NCBI GenBank assembly: GCA_937874315.1
Contig: CALNAE010000256.1
Span: forward strand, 1-11,265
Source: an uncultured Bifidobacterium sp.
GTDB taxonomy: Bacteria; Actinomycetota; Actinomycetes; Actinomycetales; Bifidobacteriaceae
Length of the DNA: 11,265 nt
Direction: 5' to 3'
Shown here: positions 1 to 6,802 of the stretch, piece by piece
Numbering within the stretch: position 1 is the stretch's first letter
Layout of the letters: each line of letters starts with the position of its first letter
Notes under the pieces: model-generated
Databases searched by the model: none
What the model was told of the DNA's origin: nothing
Seen by the model: the letters and a program-made list of their open reading frames with translations, nothing else
Position numbers and translations under genes: made by a program

Positions 1-639
1 TCAGGCGTCGAGCATGTCGTCGATGGCCCGTACCAAGCCGCGCAATGCCTTGCCGCGATGCGAGATGGCGTTCTTCTCCTCGGGCGTCATCTGCGCGCTC
101 GTCAGCGGCCGGCCGTCGTCATCGAGGCGCCCGGGCTGGTCGTCGGGAACGAAGATCGGGTCATAGCCGAAACCATGCTCGCCACGCGGTCTACGAATGA
201 TATGCCCCGGCATCTCGCCCATACCTACGTGTTCGGCACCGGAGGGCTCGATCAACACCGCACAGCAACGGAACCGCGCGGAACGCTTGCCATCGGGGAT
301 GTCCTCGATCTGCGCGAGCAACAAGGCGTTGTTGGCGCGGTCGTGACCATGGGCGCCCGCCCAACGAGCCGATAGGATGCCCGGGGCGGCGCCCATCACA
401 TCGACGATTAGGCCGCTGTCGTCCGCGATGGCCGGCAATCCGGTGCGCTTGGTCACGTCACGGGCCTTCAGCAGCGCGTTCTCCTGGAAGGTGACGCCGG
501 TTTCCGTCGGATCGGGCAGCTTCAGCGAGGCTGCGGAGACGAGCTCCACCCCATCCGCCCGAGCCGCAAGATCCTGCTCGAGGATATGACGAATCTCGAC
601 CAATTTACCTTCGTTATGCGTAGCCACGACGATTTTCAT
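1..639 (-). CDS. rdgB: RdgB/HAM1 non-canonical purine NTP pyrophosphatase
   Basis: Hydrolyses ITP, dITP and XTP to monophosphate and pyrophosphate in the cytoplasm, keeping deaminated purines out of DNA and RNA (family knowledge). The 212-residue product has the normal family length and motifs: THNEGK near the N terminus (residues 7-12), the metal and substrate loop ADDSGL (72-77), GFGYDP (156-161) and SHRGKA (193-198). The start at 639 is chosen because the protein then begins MKIVVATHNEGK, as the family does, and a GAAGGA ribosome site (plus positions 646-651) lies six bases upstream. An upstream in-frame ATG at 714 would add 25 unrelated residues. The stop codon is the first triplet of the window, so the gene is complete. 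It follows rph by 124 bases on the same strand, a common actinobacterial pairing. Confidence 0.96.
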   Translation of the reverse strand: MKIVVATHNEGKLVEIRHILEQDLAARADGVELVSAASLKLPDPTETGVTFQENALLKARDVTKRTGLPAIADDSGLIVDVMGAAPGILSARWAGAHGHDRANNALLLAQIEDIPDGKRSARFRCCAVLIEPSGAEHVGMGEMPGHIIRRPRGEHGFGYDPIFVPDDQPGRLDDDGRPLTSAQMTPEEKNAISHRGKALRGLVRAIDDMLDA

Positions 640-763
640 CGCACGTCCTTCTTTCTCGTGATTCCGAATAATCTCAACACACTTGAGACCGGGCCCGAAC
701 CACCCCGAGACCAATCACCACAATTCGTGAAACGATGAAACGACGAGCGCAGCATGACTGAAG

Positions 764-1528
764 TCACTCCTGCGCGAGCGCCTCGCGCTGTACCCTTTGC
801 AATTCGGCGTTGCCCTTCTCGGCCAGATCCAGCAGGATGTTCAGTTCCGTGCGGTCGAATGGCCCATGCTCGGCGGTGCCCTGAATCTCGATGAACTTGC
901 CGGCTCCCGTCATGGCGACGTTCATGTCGGTCATGGCTCTGCTGTCCTCCGGATACGGCAGGTCGAGCATCGGCGTGCCGTCGACGACTCCGACGGAAAC
1001 GGCTGAGACGCAATCCGCCAGCACCCTATCGACGGATTTGATGCAGCGCTTGCCCTCGGCCCATCGCAAGGCGTCCACCATGGCGACATAGGCACCGGTG
1101 ATCGACGCCGTCCGGGTGCCGCCGTCAGCCTGGAGCACATCGCAATCCAGTTGGATCATGTGCTCTCCCAACGCTTTCATGTCCACGACGCCCCGCAGAC
1201 AACGGCCGATAAGACGGCTGATCTCGTGTGTACGGCCACCGACTTTGCCACGCACCGATTCGCGATCCACGCGTTGCGAAGTCGCCCGCGGCAGCATGGC
1301 GTATTCGGCGGTCACCCAACCCAGCTTTGACTCGCGGCGCCAGCGCGGCAGACCGTCGGTGAACGTCGCGGTGCACATCACCCTCGTATTGCCGCATTCG
1401 ATAAGCACCGAGCCCTCCGGGGCATCGGTGAAATGACGGGTGATGCGCACAGGACGAAGCTCGTCGACCGAGCGCCCATCAGCGCGTGCGGACATACGTA
1501 AATCCGACGACGGTTCGTTTACAGTCAT
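764..1528 (-). CDS. rph: Ribonuclease PH
   Basis: Phosphorolytic 3'-to-5' exoribonuclease that trims tRNA precursors, using phosphate and releasing nucleoside diphosphates; works as a ring hexamer (family knowledge). The 254-residue product shows the family opening RADGRSVDELRPV (from about residue 15), GNTRVMCTATF, the arginine-rich RESVRGKVGGRTHEISRLIG segment used in oligomer and phosphate contacts, and LDCDVLQADGGTRTASITGA near the active site. The C terminus ends at a conserved helix (NAELQRVQREALAQE). The start is uncertain: the ATG at 1528 and an internal ATG at residue 12 (1495) are both possible, neither has a strong ribosome site, and the internal one matches the usual family N terminus better. 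It lies between the Pr6Pr gene and rdgB, all on the minus strand. Confidence 0.96.
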   Translation of the reverse strand: MTVNEPSSDLRMSARADGRSVDELRPVRITRHFTDAPEGSVLIECGNTRVMCTATFTDGLPRWRRESKLGWVTAEYAMLPRATSQRVDRESVRGKVGGRTHEISRLIGRCLRGVVDMKALGEHMIQLDCDVLQADGGTRTASITGAYVAMVDALRWAEGKRCIKSVDRVLADCVSAVSVGVVDGTPMLDLPYPEDSRAMTDMNVAMTGAGKFIEIQGTAEHGPFDRTELNILLDLAEKGNAELQRVQREALAQE

Positions 1529-1536
1529 GGTTTCAA

Positions 1537-1564
1537 CCTATCACCAGGCCTATCGTCCTATCGT
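1537..1564. repeat. Short repeats of CCTATC upstream of rph
   Basis: The octamer CCTATCGT occurs twice in direct tandem (1549-1556 and 1557-1564), with a third related copy, CCTATCAC, at 1537-1544. On the minus strand these read as ACGATAGG units ending about ten bases before the first possible rph start. The last unit overlaps a weak -10-like TAGGTT just upstream of the ATG. They may be a protein binding site or chance low complexity; function unknown. Confidence 0.4.
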
Positions 1565-1668
1565 CGGTTCGTCCGCAAGCCCGTGCAGTCTCATGCATCG
1601 TCATCATGCGGGCGGCTTTCAATTTGCGGGAACCCGCCTGTGCACCCGCACGACCCCGTACGCGATGG

Positions 1669-2298
1669 CTACCGTCCCAACAGCGGTTTCGCGGGTAGTA
1701 TGCGGTCGACGAGAAACACGATCAGCCCCAAAACCGCGAAGGCGACCAGCATCTGCGCCACGGTCACGCCCAATCGCTGCCAGCCGATGGCGGTGACATC
1801 GATGAAATGATATGGATACGGATCGCCGCCGGCCTCCGGACCCGAATGCGGCCAGAGCTGGGCACGAATCAACACGAAGGCCAGATAGAAGGGAAAGTAG
1901 ATCAGCCAGGTCAGCGGATATTTCCAGGAAAACCGCCGATGAGCGTCGAAGAGCAGAAAATCAGCGACGGCCATAACCGGCGCCACACGATGCAGCAGGA
2001 CGTTGGTCATGATGCCGAACACATATTTGGACGTGGCCGGGTCCAGCGGGGGAAGCAACAGCCAGGCCACCAGGGCGGTGATGATGACGTACAGCGTCAC
2101 GCAGCCCTTGAGCCACGCCGGAGGCTGCTTGCCGTCCAGCAGACTCGCCGCCCCCGACCACAGCATGACGAACCCGAGGACCAGGCCCATCTGATAAGTG
2201 AAATACACCCAATAATTCGTGGTATGCAACGCCACGCTCACCGCCGCCAGACACACGAATGCCGTGGCAAGCCGCCAACAACCAGCTATGATTCTCAT
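1669..2298 (-). CDS. Pr6Pr (FAR-17a/AIG1-like) family integral membrane protein
   Basis: Predicted inner-membrane protein with no established bacterial function; the wider FAR-17a/AIG1 superfamily includes eukaryotic lipid hydrolases, but that activity should not be assumed here. With the start at 2298 it has 209 residues and about six hydrophobic helices, near residues 8-25, 30-54, 64-83, 98-117, 128-145 and 177-199. Family features I recognise are NYWVYFTYQ in helix 2, LLHRVAPVMAVADFLLFD (101-118) with the conserved His and Asp, a WLIYFPFYLAFVLIR helix, and the PYPYHFIDV loop (160-168). A longer reading frame starting at 2391 exists, but its extra N terminus is polar and arginine-rich and unlike the family. 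The ribosome site is weak (GGATGG). It lies upstream of rph on the same strand and is divergent from pncB. Confidence 0.82.
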   Translation of the reverse strand: MRIIAGCWRLATAFVCLAAVSVALHTTNYWVYFTYQMGLVLGFVMLWSGAASLLDGKQPPAWLKGCVTLYVIITALVAWLLLPPLDPATSKYVFGIMTNVLLHRVAPVMAVADFLLFDAHRRFSWKYPLTWLIYFPFYLAFVLIRAQLWPHSGPEAGGDPYPYHFIDVTAIGWQRLGVTVAQMLVAFAVLGLIVFLVDRILPAKPLLGR

Positions 2299-2327
2299 AC
2301 CATCCAGCTTAGCCAGCGTGAGCCATA

Positions 2328-2344
2328 CGACGCGTCGGACGCGT
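2328..2344. promoter_or_regulatory. Overlapping palindromes in the pncB upstream region (possible operator)
   Basis: ACGCGT occurs at 2330-2335 and again at 2339-2344. The first sits in a perfect 10-bp palindrome, CGACGCGTCG (2328-2337), and the two together form a second inverted repeat CGCGTC-G-GACGCG (2331-2343). They lie between the divergent Pr6Pr and pncB genes, just upstream of the possible pncB promoter. The symmetry suggests a dimeric regulator, but I do not recognise a known operator consensus. Confidence 0.35.
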
Positions 2345-2352
2345 TCGCGACA

Positions 2353-2381
2353 GTCACACCAATGCCGAAATCGACTAGACT
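2353..2381 (+). promoter_or_regulatory. Candidate pncB promoter
   Basis: A -35-like GTCACA (2353-2358) is separated by 17 bases from a -10-like TAGACT (2376-2381), each matching four of six sigma-70 consensus bases. This would start transcription near 2388 and give a leader of about 35 nucleotides containing the strong pncB ribosome site. It is a weak consensus match only. Confidence 0.35.
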
Positions 2382-2422
2382 GGGGATCCAATGACCCTGC
2401 TCGCCTTCATAAGGAGGAATAG

Positions 2423-3748
2423 ATGACGGACGATTGCTCGACGGCACTGATGACCGATATGTATGAGTACACCATGCTCGACGCCGCTTTGCAGGATGGC
2501 ACGGCACAGCGCCGATGCGTGTTCGAGGTGTTCACCAGACATCTGCCCGAGGGTCGTCGCTACGGCGTGGTGGCGGGAACCGGACGCATCCTCGACGCGC
2601 TCGAACACTTCCACCTCAGCGACGCGGAACTCACTTTTCTTGCCGACCGCAAGATAGTCAGCAAGCCCACGCTCGATTGGCTGGAACATTTCCATTTCAG
2701 CGGATCGATCGAGGGATATCGCGAGGGGGAGATGTTCTTCCCCAACTCCCCCATTTTGCAGGTCGAAGGTACCTTCGGCGAATGCACGCTGTTGGAGACC
2801 CTGCTGCTTTCCGTGCTCAACTACGATTGCGCCGTCGCCTCGGCTGCCTCGCGCATGGTGACGGCGGCCAAAAACCGCCCATGCATGGATATGGGCGGGC
2901 GGCGCACCAACGAACACGCCGCCGTCGCAGCCTCCCGCGCGGCCATCGTCGGCGGGTTCCAGGGCACGGCGAATCTGCTGGCAGCCAAGATTTACGGGCT
3001 GAAGGCCATCGGAACCGCGGCACATTGTTTCACACTGGTGCACGACTCGGAACGAGAGGCGTTCCAGTCTCAGATCGCAGCTCTGGGCAAGGACACCACG
3101 CTGCTGGTGGACACCTACAACATCGAGGAAGCCGTGCGCACAGCCGTGCAGGTGGCCGGCCCCGAACTCGGCGGCGTGCGCATCGATTCGGGGGATCTCG
3201 CGGCGCTCGCCCAACGGGTGCGCAACCAGCTCGATGCGCTCGGCGCGAAAGACACGACGATCACCGTGACCAACGATCTGGACGAATACGCATTGGCCTC
3301 CCTGCAATCGGCTCCCGTGGACTCCTACGGCGTGGGCACGATGCTCGTCACCGGCTCCGGGGCACCGACCTGCGCCATGGTCTACAAGCTCGCCGAACGA
3401 GAGAACGGCGCGGGCGTGATGCAGCCGGTTGCCAAGAAGTCGAAGGACAAGGCCACAGTCCCCGGCCGTAAACTCGCCTATCGCTCATACGAATACCAAC
3501 TGGCCGATTGCGAACATGTCATCTCCGGTTCCGAAGAACGGCTGGGGGCCTTCCAACCCGCAGAAAACTGGAAGGATCTGCTGGTGAGCTACGTCGAGCG
3601 CGGGCAGGCCGACGGCCAGTACCAAGGACACGACGCGATCATGAACGCCCACCGCTATCGGGCGCAGGCGCTGCGTGAGCTGCCGATCGCCGCCCAGTCG
3701 CTGATGAAAGGCGACCCTGCCATCCCCACGGAGACCATGGTGCTGTAA
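2423..3748 (+). CDS. pncB: Nicotinate phosphoribosyltransferase
   Basis: Converts nicotinate and PRPP, with ATP hydrolysis, to nicotinate mononucleotide, the entry step of the Preiss-Handler NAD salvage route (family knowledge). The 441-residue protein has the bacterial family length. Visible signatures are the N-terminal LMTDMYEYTML, the GTAAH segment (197-201) with the histidine expected to be phosphorylated, RIDSGD (253-258) followed by a long helix, NDLDEY (284-289), and the glycine-rich GVGTMLVTGSGAP phosphate loop. The start is well fixed: AAGGAGG at 2411-2417 lies five bases before the ATG, one of the best ribosome sites in the window. The gene stands alone, divergent from the membrane-protein gene and convergent with the DUF3039 gene. 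Double palindromes upstream could mediate control by NAD status, but that is inference. Confidence 0.96.
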   Translation: MTDDCSTALMTDMYEYTMLDAALQDGTAQRRCVFEVFTRHLPEGRRYGVVAGTGRILDALEHFHLSDAELTFLADRKIVSKPTLDWLEHFHFSGSIEGYREGEMFFPNSPILQVEGTFGECTLLETLLLSVLNYDCAVASAASRMVTAAKNRPCMDMGGRRTNEHAAVAASRAAIVGGFQGTANLLAAKIYGLKAIGTAAHCFTLVHDSEREAFQSQIAALGKDTTLLVDTYNIEEAVRTAVQVAGPELGGVRIDSGDLAALAQRVRNQLDALGAKDTTITVTNDLDEYALASLQSAPVDSYGVGTMLVTGSGAPTCAMVYKLAERENGAGVMQPVAKKSKDKATVPGRKLAYRSYEYQLADCEHVISGSEERLGAFQPAENWKDLLVSYVERGQADGQYQGHDAIMNAHRYRAQALRELPIAAQSLMKGDPAIPTETMVL

Positions 3749-3906
3749 GAGCTACGGGTTCAGACGCGCCGCGATCCAGCAGCAAGTGGTTCAACGCATC
3801 GTGGTTCAAAAAGCCAAGATGCTCCACGACCACGGTGCGCCACAAAACGGCATCCTACGACTTTTTGTTCTAAAGACTCTCAGGCGCTACGACCTCCGGG
3901 ACGCCG
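3749..3906. other. Intergenic gap between convergent pncB and DUF3039 genes
   Basis: In this 158-base stretch both genes should terminate, but I see no textbook hairpin followed by a T-run. There are a 9-bp direct repeat GTGGTTCAA (3786-3794 and 3801-3809), a 6-bp inverted pair CGTGGT/ACCACG (3800-3805 and 3829-3834) with a long loop, and a TTTTT run near 3862. Short open frames here are antisense or lack ribosome sites. Confidence 0.5.
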
Positions 3907-4299
3907 TCAGTGGTTCGTCATCTCCTCGTAGATGCGCTTGCAATCCGGGCAGACCGGATACTGCGACGGGTCGTGCTTGGGCACCCAGATCTTGCCGCAG
4001 AGCGCCACGACGGGCCTGCCGGTCATCCGAGACTGCATGATGCGGTCCTTGGACACATAATGGGCGAACCGATCGGCGTCGCCGTCATCGCTGTTCTGCC
4101 GCTGTTCCTTGATCTCCGGCCGCTCAAGCACCGCCGTTCCGGTGCCGGAATCGGGAGTGGACAGGGGAGACACCGGATCGGCCATGTCCTTCGAATCACC
4201 GAGACCGTTCCGGGCGAGCAAACCGCCCGCTGCCGTGCCCGCCGATTGGGCGACGCCGCACCCGATCATGCGACTCTTCATATGCCTGAACTCGTTCAT
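3907..4299 (-). CDS. DUF3039 domain protein, small zinc-ribbon-like
   Basis: Small actinobacterial protein of unknown function. The conserved part runs from about residue 75 to 128 of 130: DADRFAHYVSKDRI, then ALCGKIWVPKHDP, then YPVCPDCKRIYEEM. Cys101, His109, Cys117 and Cys120 could bind one zinc ion, an inference from spacing. The start at 4299 is chosen because GGAGG (plus positions 4307-4311) lies seven bases upstream. The alternative ATG at 4185 (MADPVSPL) would give a 92-residue protein closer to the domain alone, but its GAAGGA is only one base from the ATG, too close to work well. Residues 1-38 are therefore a less certain extension. An even longer open frame to 4380 lacks a ribosome site and crosses the predicted promoter. 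The gene is divergent from coaD. Confidence 0.85.
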   Translation of the reverse strand: MNEFRHMKSRMIGCGVAQSAGTAAGGLLARNGLGDSKDMADPVSPLSTPDSGTGTAVLERPEIKEQRQNSDDGDADRFAHYVSKDRIMQSRMTGRPVVALCGKIWVPKHDPSQYPVCPDCKRIYEEMTNH

Positions 4300-4352
4300 A
4301 TCGATACCTCCGCAACCACTGCCTCGTCGTGCAATGTCGTCCGGTTCCCAAG

Positions 4353-4380
4353 GATATAGCACACCGGCGGCACACTCCAA
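4353..4380 (-). promoter_or_regulatory. Candidate promoter of the DUF3039 gene
   Basis: Read on the minus strand, TTGGAG (plus 4375-4380) and TATATC (plus 4353-4358) are separated by 16 bases, and a TG one base upstream of the -10 gives an extended -10 element. Transcription would begin near 4347, leaving a leader of about 48 nucleotides that includes the GGAGG ribosome site. This supports the 4299 start over the longer frame. Consensus match only. Confidence 0.45.
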
Positions 4381-4392
4381 TCAGGCGCAAAC

Positions 4393-4422
4393 TTACCATT
4401 TGACTGCGCGGCGAGCTAATCT
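4393..4422 (+). promoter_or_regulatory. Candidate coaD promoter giving a leaderless mRNA
   Basis: TTACCA (4393-4398) and TAATCT (4417-4422) are separated by 18 bases. The -10 ends seven bases before the coaD ATG, so transcription would start at or next to the start codon. No good ribosome site is present before coaD, only AGG four bases from the ATG. A TTGACT at 4400-4405 is too close to this -10 to pair with it. Confidence 0.45.
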
Positions 4423-4429
4423 AGGCAAT

Positions 4430-4933
4430 ATGACCATCGCAGTGTGCCCAGGCTCCTATGACCCCGTTACCGCAGGACATCTCGATGTCATCGAACGCAG
4501 CGCCAGACTTTTCGACGCCGTACACGTGGTGGTGGCGGTGAATGCGGCGAAGACGCCGATGTTCGCGGCCGACACGAGGGTGCAAATCATCCGGCGGGCG
4601 CTCGACAAGGACGGATATCCCGATGTCGTCGTGGCCTCCACCAGCGGGCTCGTCACCGACTACTGCATCCAATCGGGCGCAACCGTTATCGTCAAGGGAC
4701 TACGCCAAAACGGCGATTACGAGGCCGAGCTCGGCATGGCCCTGGTGAACCGCAAGCTCGCCCAGGTCGAGACCCTGTTTCTCCCCGCAGATCCGTTGCT
4801 GGAGCACATCTCCAGTTCCATCGTCAAAGACGTGGCTCGTCACGGAGGTGACGTGCGAGGCATGGTCCCCGATTGCGTCGTGCCGATGTTGGACGAGGCC
4901 CTGAATAAGGAAAGAGTCGATCATGGTCGATGA
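4430..4933 (+). CDS. coaD: Phosphopantetheine adenylyltransferase
   Basis: Transfers AMP from ATP to 4'-phosphopantetheine, making dephospho-CoA, the penultimate step of CoA synthesis (family knowledge). The 167-residue protein has the standard length. The N terminus MTIAVCPGSYDPVTAGHLD carries the nucleotidyltransferase T-x-G-H motif (T14-H17). NAAKTPMF holds the substrate-binding lysine, KGLRQNGDYEAELGM is the conserved central helix, and ISSSIVKDVA (127-136) is the C-terminal ATP-binding motif. The frame is open far upstream to 4109, but that extension is antisense to the DUF3039 gene and unlike the family, so the ATG at 4430 is chosen. No clear ribosome site precedes it, consistent with a leaderless start. 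Its last 11 bases overlap the next gene, indicating co-transcription. Confidence 0.97.
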   Translation: MTIAVCPGSYDPVTAGHLDVIERSARLFDAVHVVVAVNAAKTPMFAADTRVQIIRRALDKDGYPDVVVASTSGLVTDYCIQSGATVIVKGLRQNGDYEAELGMALVNRKLAQVETLFLPADPLLEHISSSIVKDVARHGGDVRGMVPDCVVPMLDEALNKERVDHGR

Positions 4934-5726
4934 AACGCATGAACCGGACGGCATCAGCCCCGACCCCGCGGCCGGGCGCCGGCAACAGCCCCAGAACGTC
5001 GGCGGGACGAATCCCACACGCTCAAGCCTCGGCAGCCAACCCATCTACGGACAGGCGGACCAGGATGATCAGACCGGAGAATCCGCCACGGTGACGAACC
5101 TGTTCCCCTCCAACACGCTGCCCGACCTGCGTGAGAGCGCCACCGGCATGCCGGATGAGACGGCGCAACGCAAAAGCCGCGCCGAGTTCACCACGGTCTA
5201 CGACACCATCGACAGTCTCGAGGCGTCGTTGAAGGAGGCCAAGGGCTCGGTCTTCTCGCCCGGCATGGTGAAGGTGGATCGCGACGAGTTCGGCGAACAG
5301 CTTGACGTCCTCAAGAGCAAGCTTCCGGTGCAATTGGAACGCGCGTCGTCGCTGATGCGCGAATCCGAACGACGTTTGGAGACCGCGCAAAGCCAAGCCA
5401 ACGCCATCGTCTCATCCGCCCAGAGCCGCGCCGCCGACATGATCAAGCAGGCGCAGGAACAGGCGCAGTTCCTCGCGGGGCAGGAGAACGTCACCGAACT
5501 CGCCCGACAGAAGGCGCGTGCCATACTCGACCAGGCGCAGGAGACTTCGGACCGTCTGACCCAAGGTGCCAATCAGTACTGTTCCAAAGTGATGGGTGAG
5601 TTGCAGGAGCAACTCGGCAAACTCGGCCACGATGTGCAGGCCGGCCTCAACCTGCTCGACCAGCGTCAGCAGGAGGCAGGCGAGGCGCTGCCCCATCTCG
5701 ATCAACACGATTATCCGGAGGCCTGA
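4923..5726 (+). CDS. SepIVA/DivIVA-like coiled-coil protein
   Basis: Probable cytoplasmic scaffold for cell division or envelope growth, related to mycobacterial SepIVA. The basis is resemblance to my memory of that protein plus gene order: sepIVA in mycobacteria also lies next to a DUF177 gene and rnc. The 267 residues comprise a disordered acidic and Gln/Pro-rich region (1-88), a short DivIVA-like head (about 91-145; YDTIDSLEASLKEAKG, then KVDRDEFGEQLDVLKSKLP), and a long Ala/Gln/Glu-rich helix (about 146-252) with strong coiled-coil character and no membrane segment. The start ATG lies inside the coaD end, with AAGGAAAGA upstream. It overlaps coaD by 11 bases and ends two bases before the DUF177 start, so the three are translationally coupled. 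The N-terminal extension is much longer than in SepIVA. Some genomes annotate such proteins loosely as ATPases, but I see no Walker motif. Confidence 0.75.
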   Translation: MVDETHEPDGISPDPAAGRRQQPQNVGGTNPTRSSLGSQPIYGQADQDDQTGESATVTNLFPSNTLPDLRESATGMPDETAQRKSRAEFTTVYDTIDSLEASLKEAKGSVFSPGMVKVDRDEFGEQLDVLKSKLPVQLERASSLMRESERRLETAQSQANAIVSSAQSRAADMIKQAQEQAQFLAGQENVTELARQKARAILDQAQETSDRLTQGANQYCSKVMGELQEQLGKLGHDVQAGLNLLDQRQQEAGEALPHLDQHDYPEA

Positions 5727-5727
5727 T

Positions 5728-6348
5728 ATGCCACGTCCCGAAGATTCACCTTGGGCGATTTCCGTCACGCAGATCGCATCGCATCCCGGCGAGCATGCGA
5801 CGATCGACACGACATTGCCCGCGCCAAGCGGGATCGGCGACCGGATCGTCGGCATATCCCAAGGAGCCGATATCCATGTGGAGGGCTCGATCGATTCCAT
5901 CGTCGACGGACTGGTGCTTTCTGCACGGGTCAGCACCCGGCTTCAAGCACAGTGCACGAGGTGTCTGACCCCGATCGACCGTGATTGGCAAGCCGATGTC
6001 ACCGCCTTCTTCCCCTATCAGATGCAGGCGGAAGACAAGCGCGCCAATGCCGCCGGCCACGCCAACCGCGACGAGGATATCGACATCATCGCAGGCGAGG
6101 ATGAGTCCGAGGACACCTATCCGCTCAGCCCGGACGGCGGGACCGCGGATATGGAGGCACTGCTGCGCGACACCTTCGCCGAGCATCTGCCCACCCAATT
6201 GCTGTGCCGAAAGGACTGCCGAGGATTGTGTCCGCAATGCGGCGTCAACCTCAACGAGCACCCCGAGCATCACCATGACGCCGGCGATCTGCGGTTCGCC
6301 GGTCTGGCCGACCTCAAGGCGCGGCTCGAGCGTGAGCAGCAGAGCTGA
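5728..6348 (+). CDS. DUF177/YceD family protein
   Basis: Member of the DUF177 family, whose genes typically sit next to rpmF; the family is linked to 23S rRNA or ribosome metabolism, but biochemical function is unsettled. The 206-residue protein has the diagnostic central CTRC pair (Cys76, Cys79) within QAQCTRCLTPIDRDWQADVTAFF and a C-terminal cluster LCRKDCRGLCPQCGVNLNEHPEHHH (160-183; Cys160, 164, 168 and 171). These are plausible zinc ligands, an inference. A linker rich in Asp and Glu (about 115-130) separates the halves. The start is fixed by GGAGG at 5717-5721, six bases before the ATG and inside the end of the preceding gene. Position two bases after the SepIVA-like gene indicates one operon. 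Confidence 0.9.
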   Translation: MPRPEDSPWAISVTQIASHPGEHATIDTTLPAPSGIGDRIVGISQGADIHVEGSIDSIVDGLVLSARVSTRLQAQCTRCLTPIDRDWQADVTAFFPYQMQAEDKRANAAGHANRDEDIDIIAGEDESEDTYPLSPDGGTADMEALLRDTFAEHLPTQLLCRKDCRGLCPQCGVNLNEHPEHHHDAGDLRFAGLADLKARLEREQQS

Positions 6349-6351
6349 ACG

Positions 6352-6375
6352 GGAAGCACCCGACAGGAAGCACCC
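6352..6375 (+). repeat. 10-bp direct repeat after the DUF177 gene
   Basis: GGAAGCACCC occurs at 6352-6361 and again at 6366-6375 (period 14), directly after the DUF177 stop. No T-run follows, so it is not a recognisable terminator. Function unknown. Confidence 0.5.
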
Positions 6376-6426
6376 ACCAGAAGGCATGACCTCGAGCACT
6401 CAAGATCGTGCCCAAGGTCGGCAAAT

Positions 6427-6500
6427 GCGGTAGCCGGTACGGGCCCACGGTAGCGCCGATACGGGCCCGATGTACCGCCGGCGTGCGAATGTACCACGGA
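6427..6500. repeat. GC-rich GGTAC/GGGCCC repeats between DUF177 and rpmF genes
   Basis: Two imperfect direct copies of CGGTAGC-(2 extra bases)-CGRTACGGGCCC lie at about 6428-6446 and 6448-6468. They are followed by two copies of TGTACC (6471-6476 and 6490-6495). GGTAC in the first part and GTACC in the second allow stem formation across the segment. It lies upstream of the likely rpmF promoter. The same GGTAC-rich composition recurs after rnc. Confidence 0.55.
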
Positions 6501-6505
6501 TGCGC

Positions 6506-6511
6506 TAAGAT
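6506..6511 (+). promoter_or_regulatory. Candidate -10 element for rpmF
   Basis: TAAGAT fits the TAnnnT pattern and would start transcription near 6518. The best -35 at normal spacing (GTGCGA, 6483-6488) is poor. Two small palindromes, GCTTAAGC (6519-6526) and GTTCGAAC (6533-6540), follow in the presumed leader. The 208-base gap and this element suggest rpmF has its own promoter in addition to readthrough. Confidence 0.35.
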
Positions 6512-6556
6512 ACAGAACGCTTAAGCTCAGAAGTTCGAACGAAATAGAGGAATACC

Positions 6557-6751
6557 ATGGCATTGCCTAAGTACAAGACTTCGCGCGCCAATACCCATTC
6601 GCGTCGCGCGAACTGGAAGGCGTTCGTCGCCCAGACCATTACCTGCCCGAATTGCGGCGCTCAGATGTTGTCGCATATGGCCTGCCCGAGCTGCGGATCG
6701 TTCCGTGGCCGCGTCTACCGTGAAGGCATTCGCTCGGCTCACACCAAGTGA
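6557..6751 (+). CDS. rpmF: 50S ribosomal protein L32
   Basis: Structural protein of the large ribosomal subunit. The 64 residues begin MALPKYKTSRANTHSRRANW, the typical basic L32 N terminus, and contain a complete zinc ribbon: CPNC (Cys30, Cys33) and CPSC (Cys43, Cys46). This is the zinc-binding (C+) form rather than a Cys-lacking paralogue. The ribosome site AGAGGAA at 6546-6552 precedes the ATG by four bases. It follows the DUF177 gene, the classic partner of rpmF, and is followed by a strong intrinsic terminator. Confidence 0.97.
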   Translation: MALPKYKTSRANTHSRRANWKAFVAQTITCPNCGAQMLSHMACPSCGSFRGRVYREGIRSAHTK

Positions 6752-6770
6752 GTGCGGCCGATAAATCATG

Positions 6771-6802
6771 AAACCCTGCCATCGACGGGTGGCGGGGTTT
6801 TT
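6771..6802 (+). terminator. Rho-independent terminator after rpmF
   Basis: The 12-bp stem AAACCCTGCCAT (6771-6782) pairs with GTGGCGGGGTTT (6789-6800), including two G-U pairs, around the 6-base loop CGACGG. A T-run ends at 6802. It lies 19 bases after the rpmF stop and should reduce readthrough into rnc. It also overlaps the extreme upstream end of the open rnc frame, arguing against a start at 6768. Confidence 0.9.

Noticed and set aside
640..714. N-terminal extension of rdgB to an ATG at 714
   Set aside because: Adds 25 residues not seen in the family, while the start at 639 has a good ribosome site and the exact family N terminus.
2515..3471. 318-codon plus-strand frame within pncB
   Set aside because: Arg/Gly/His-rich translation typical of the shifted frame of a GC-rich gene, fully inside the well-supported pncB.
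3786..4040. Plus-strand ORF after pncB
   Set aside because: No ribosome site, antisense to the DUF3039 gene, and no recognisable family.
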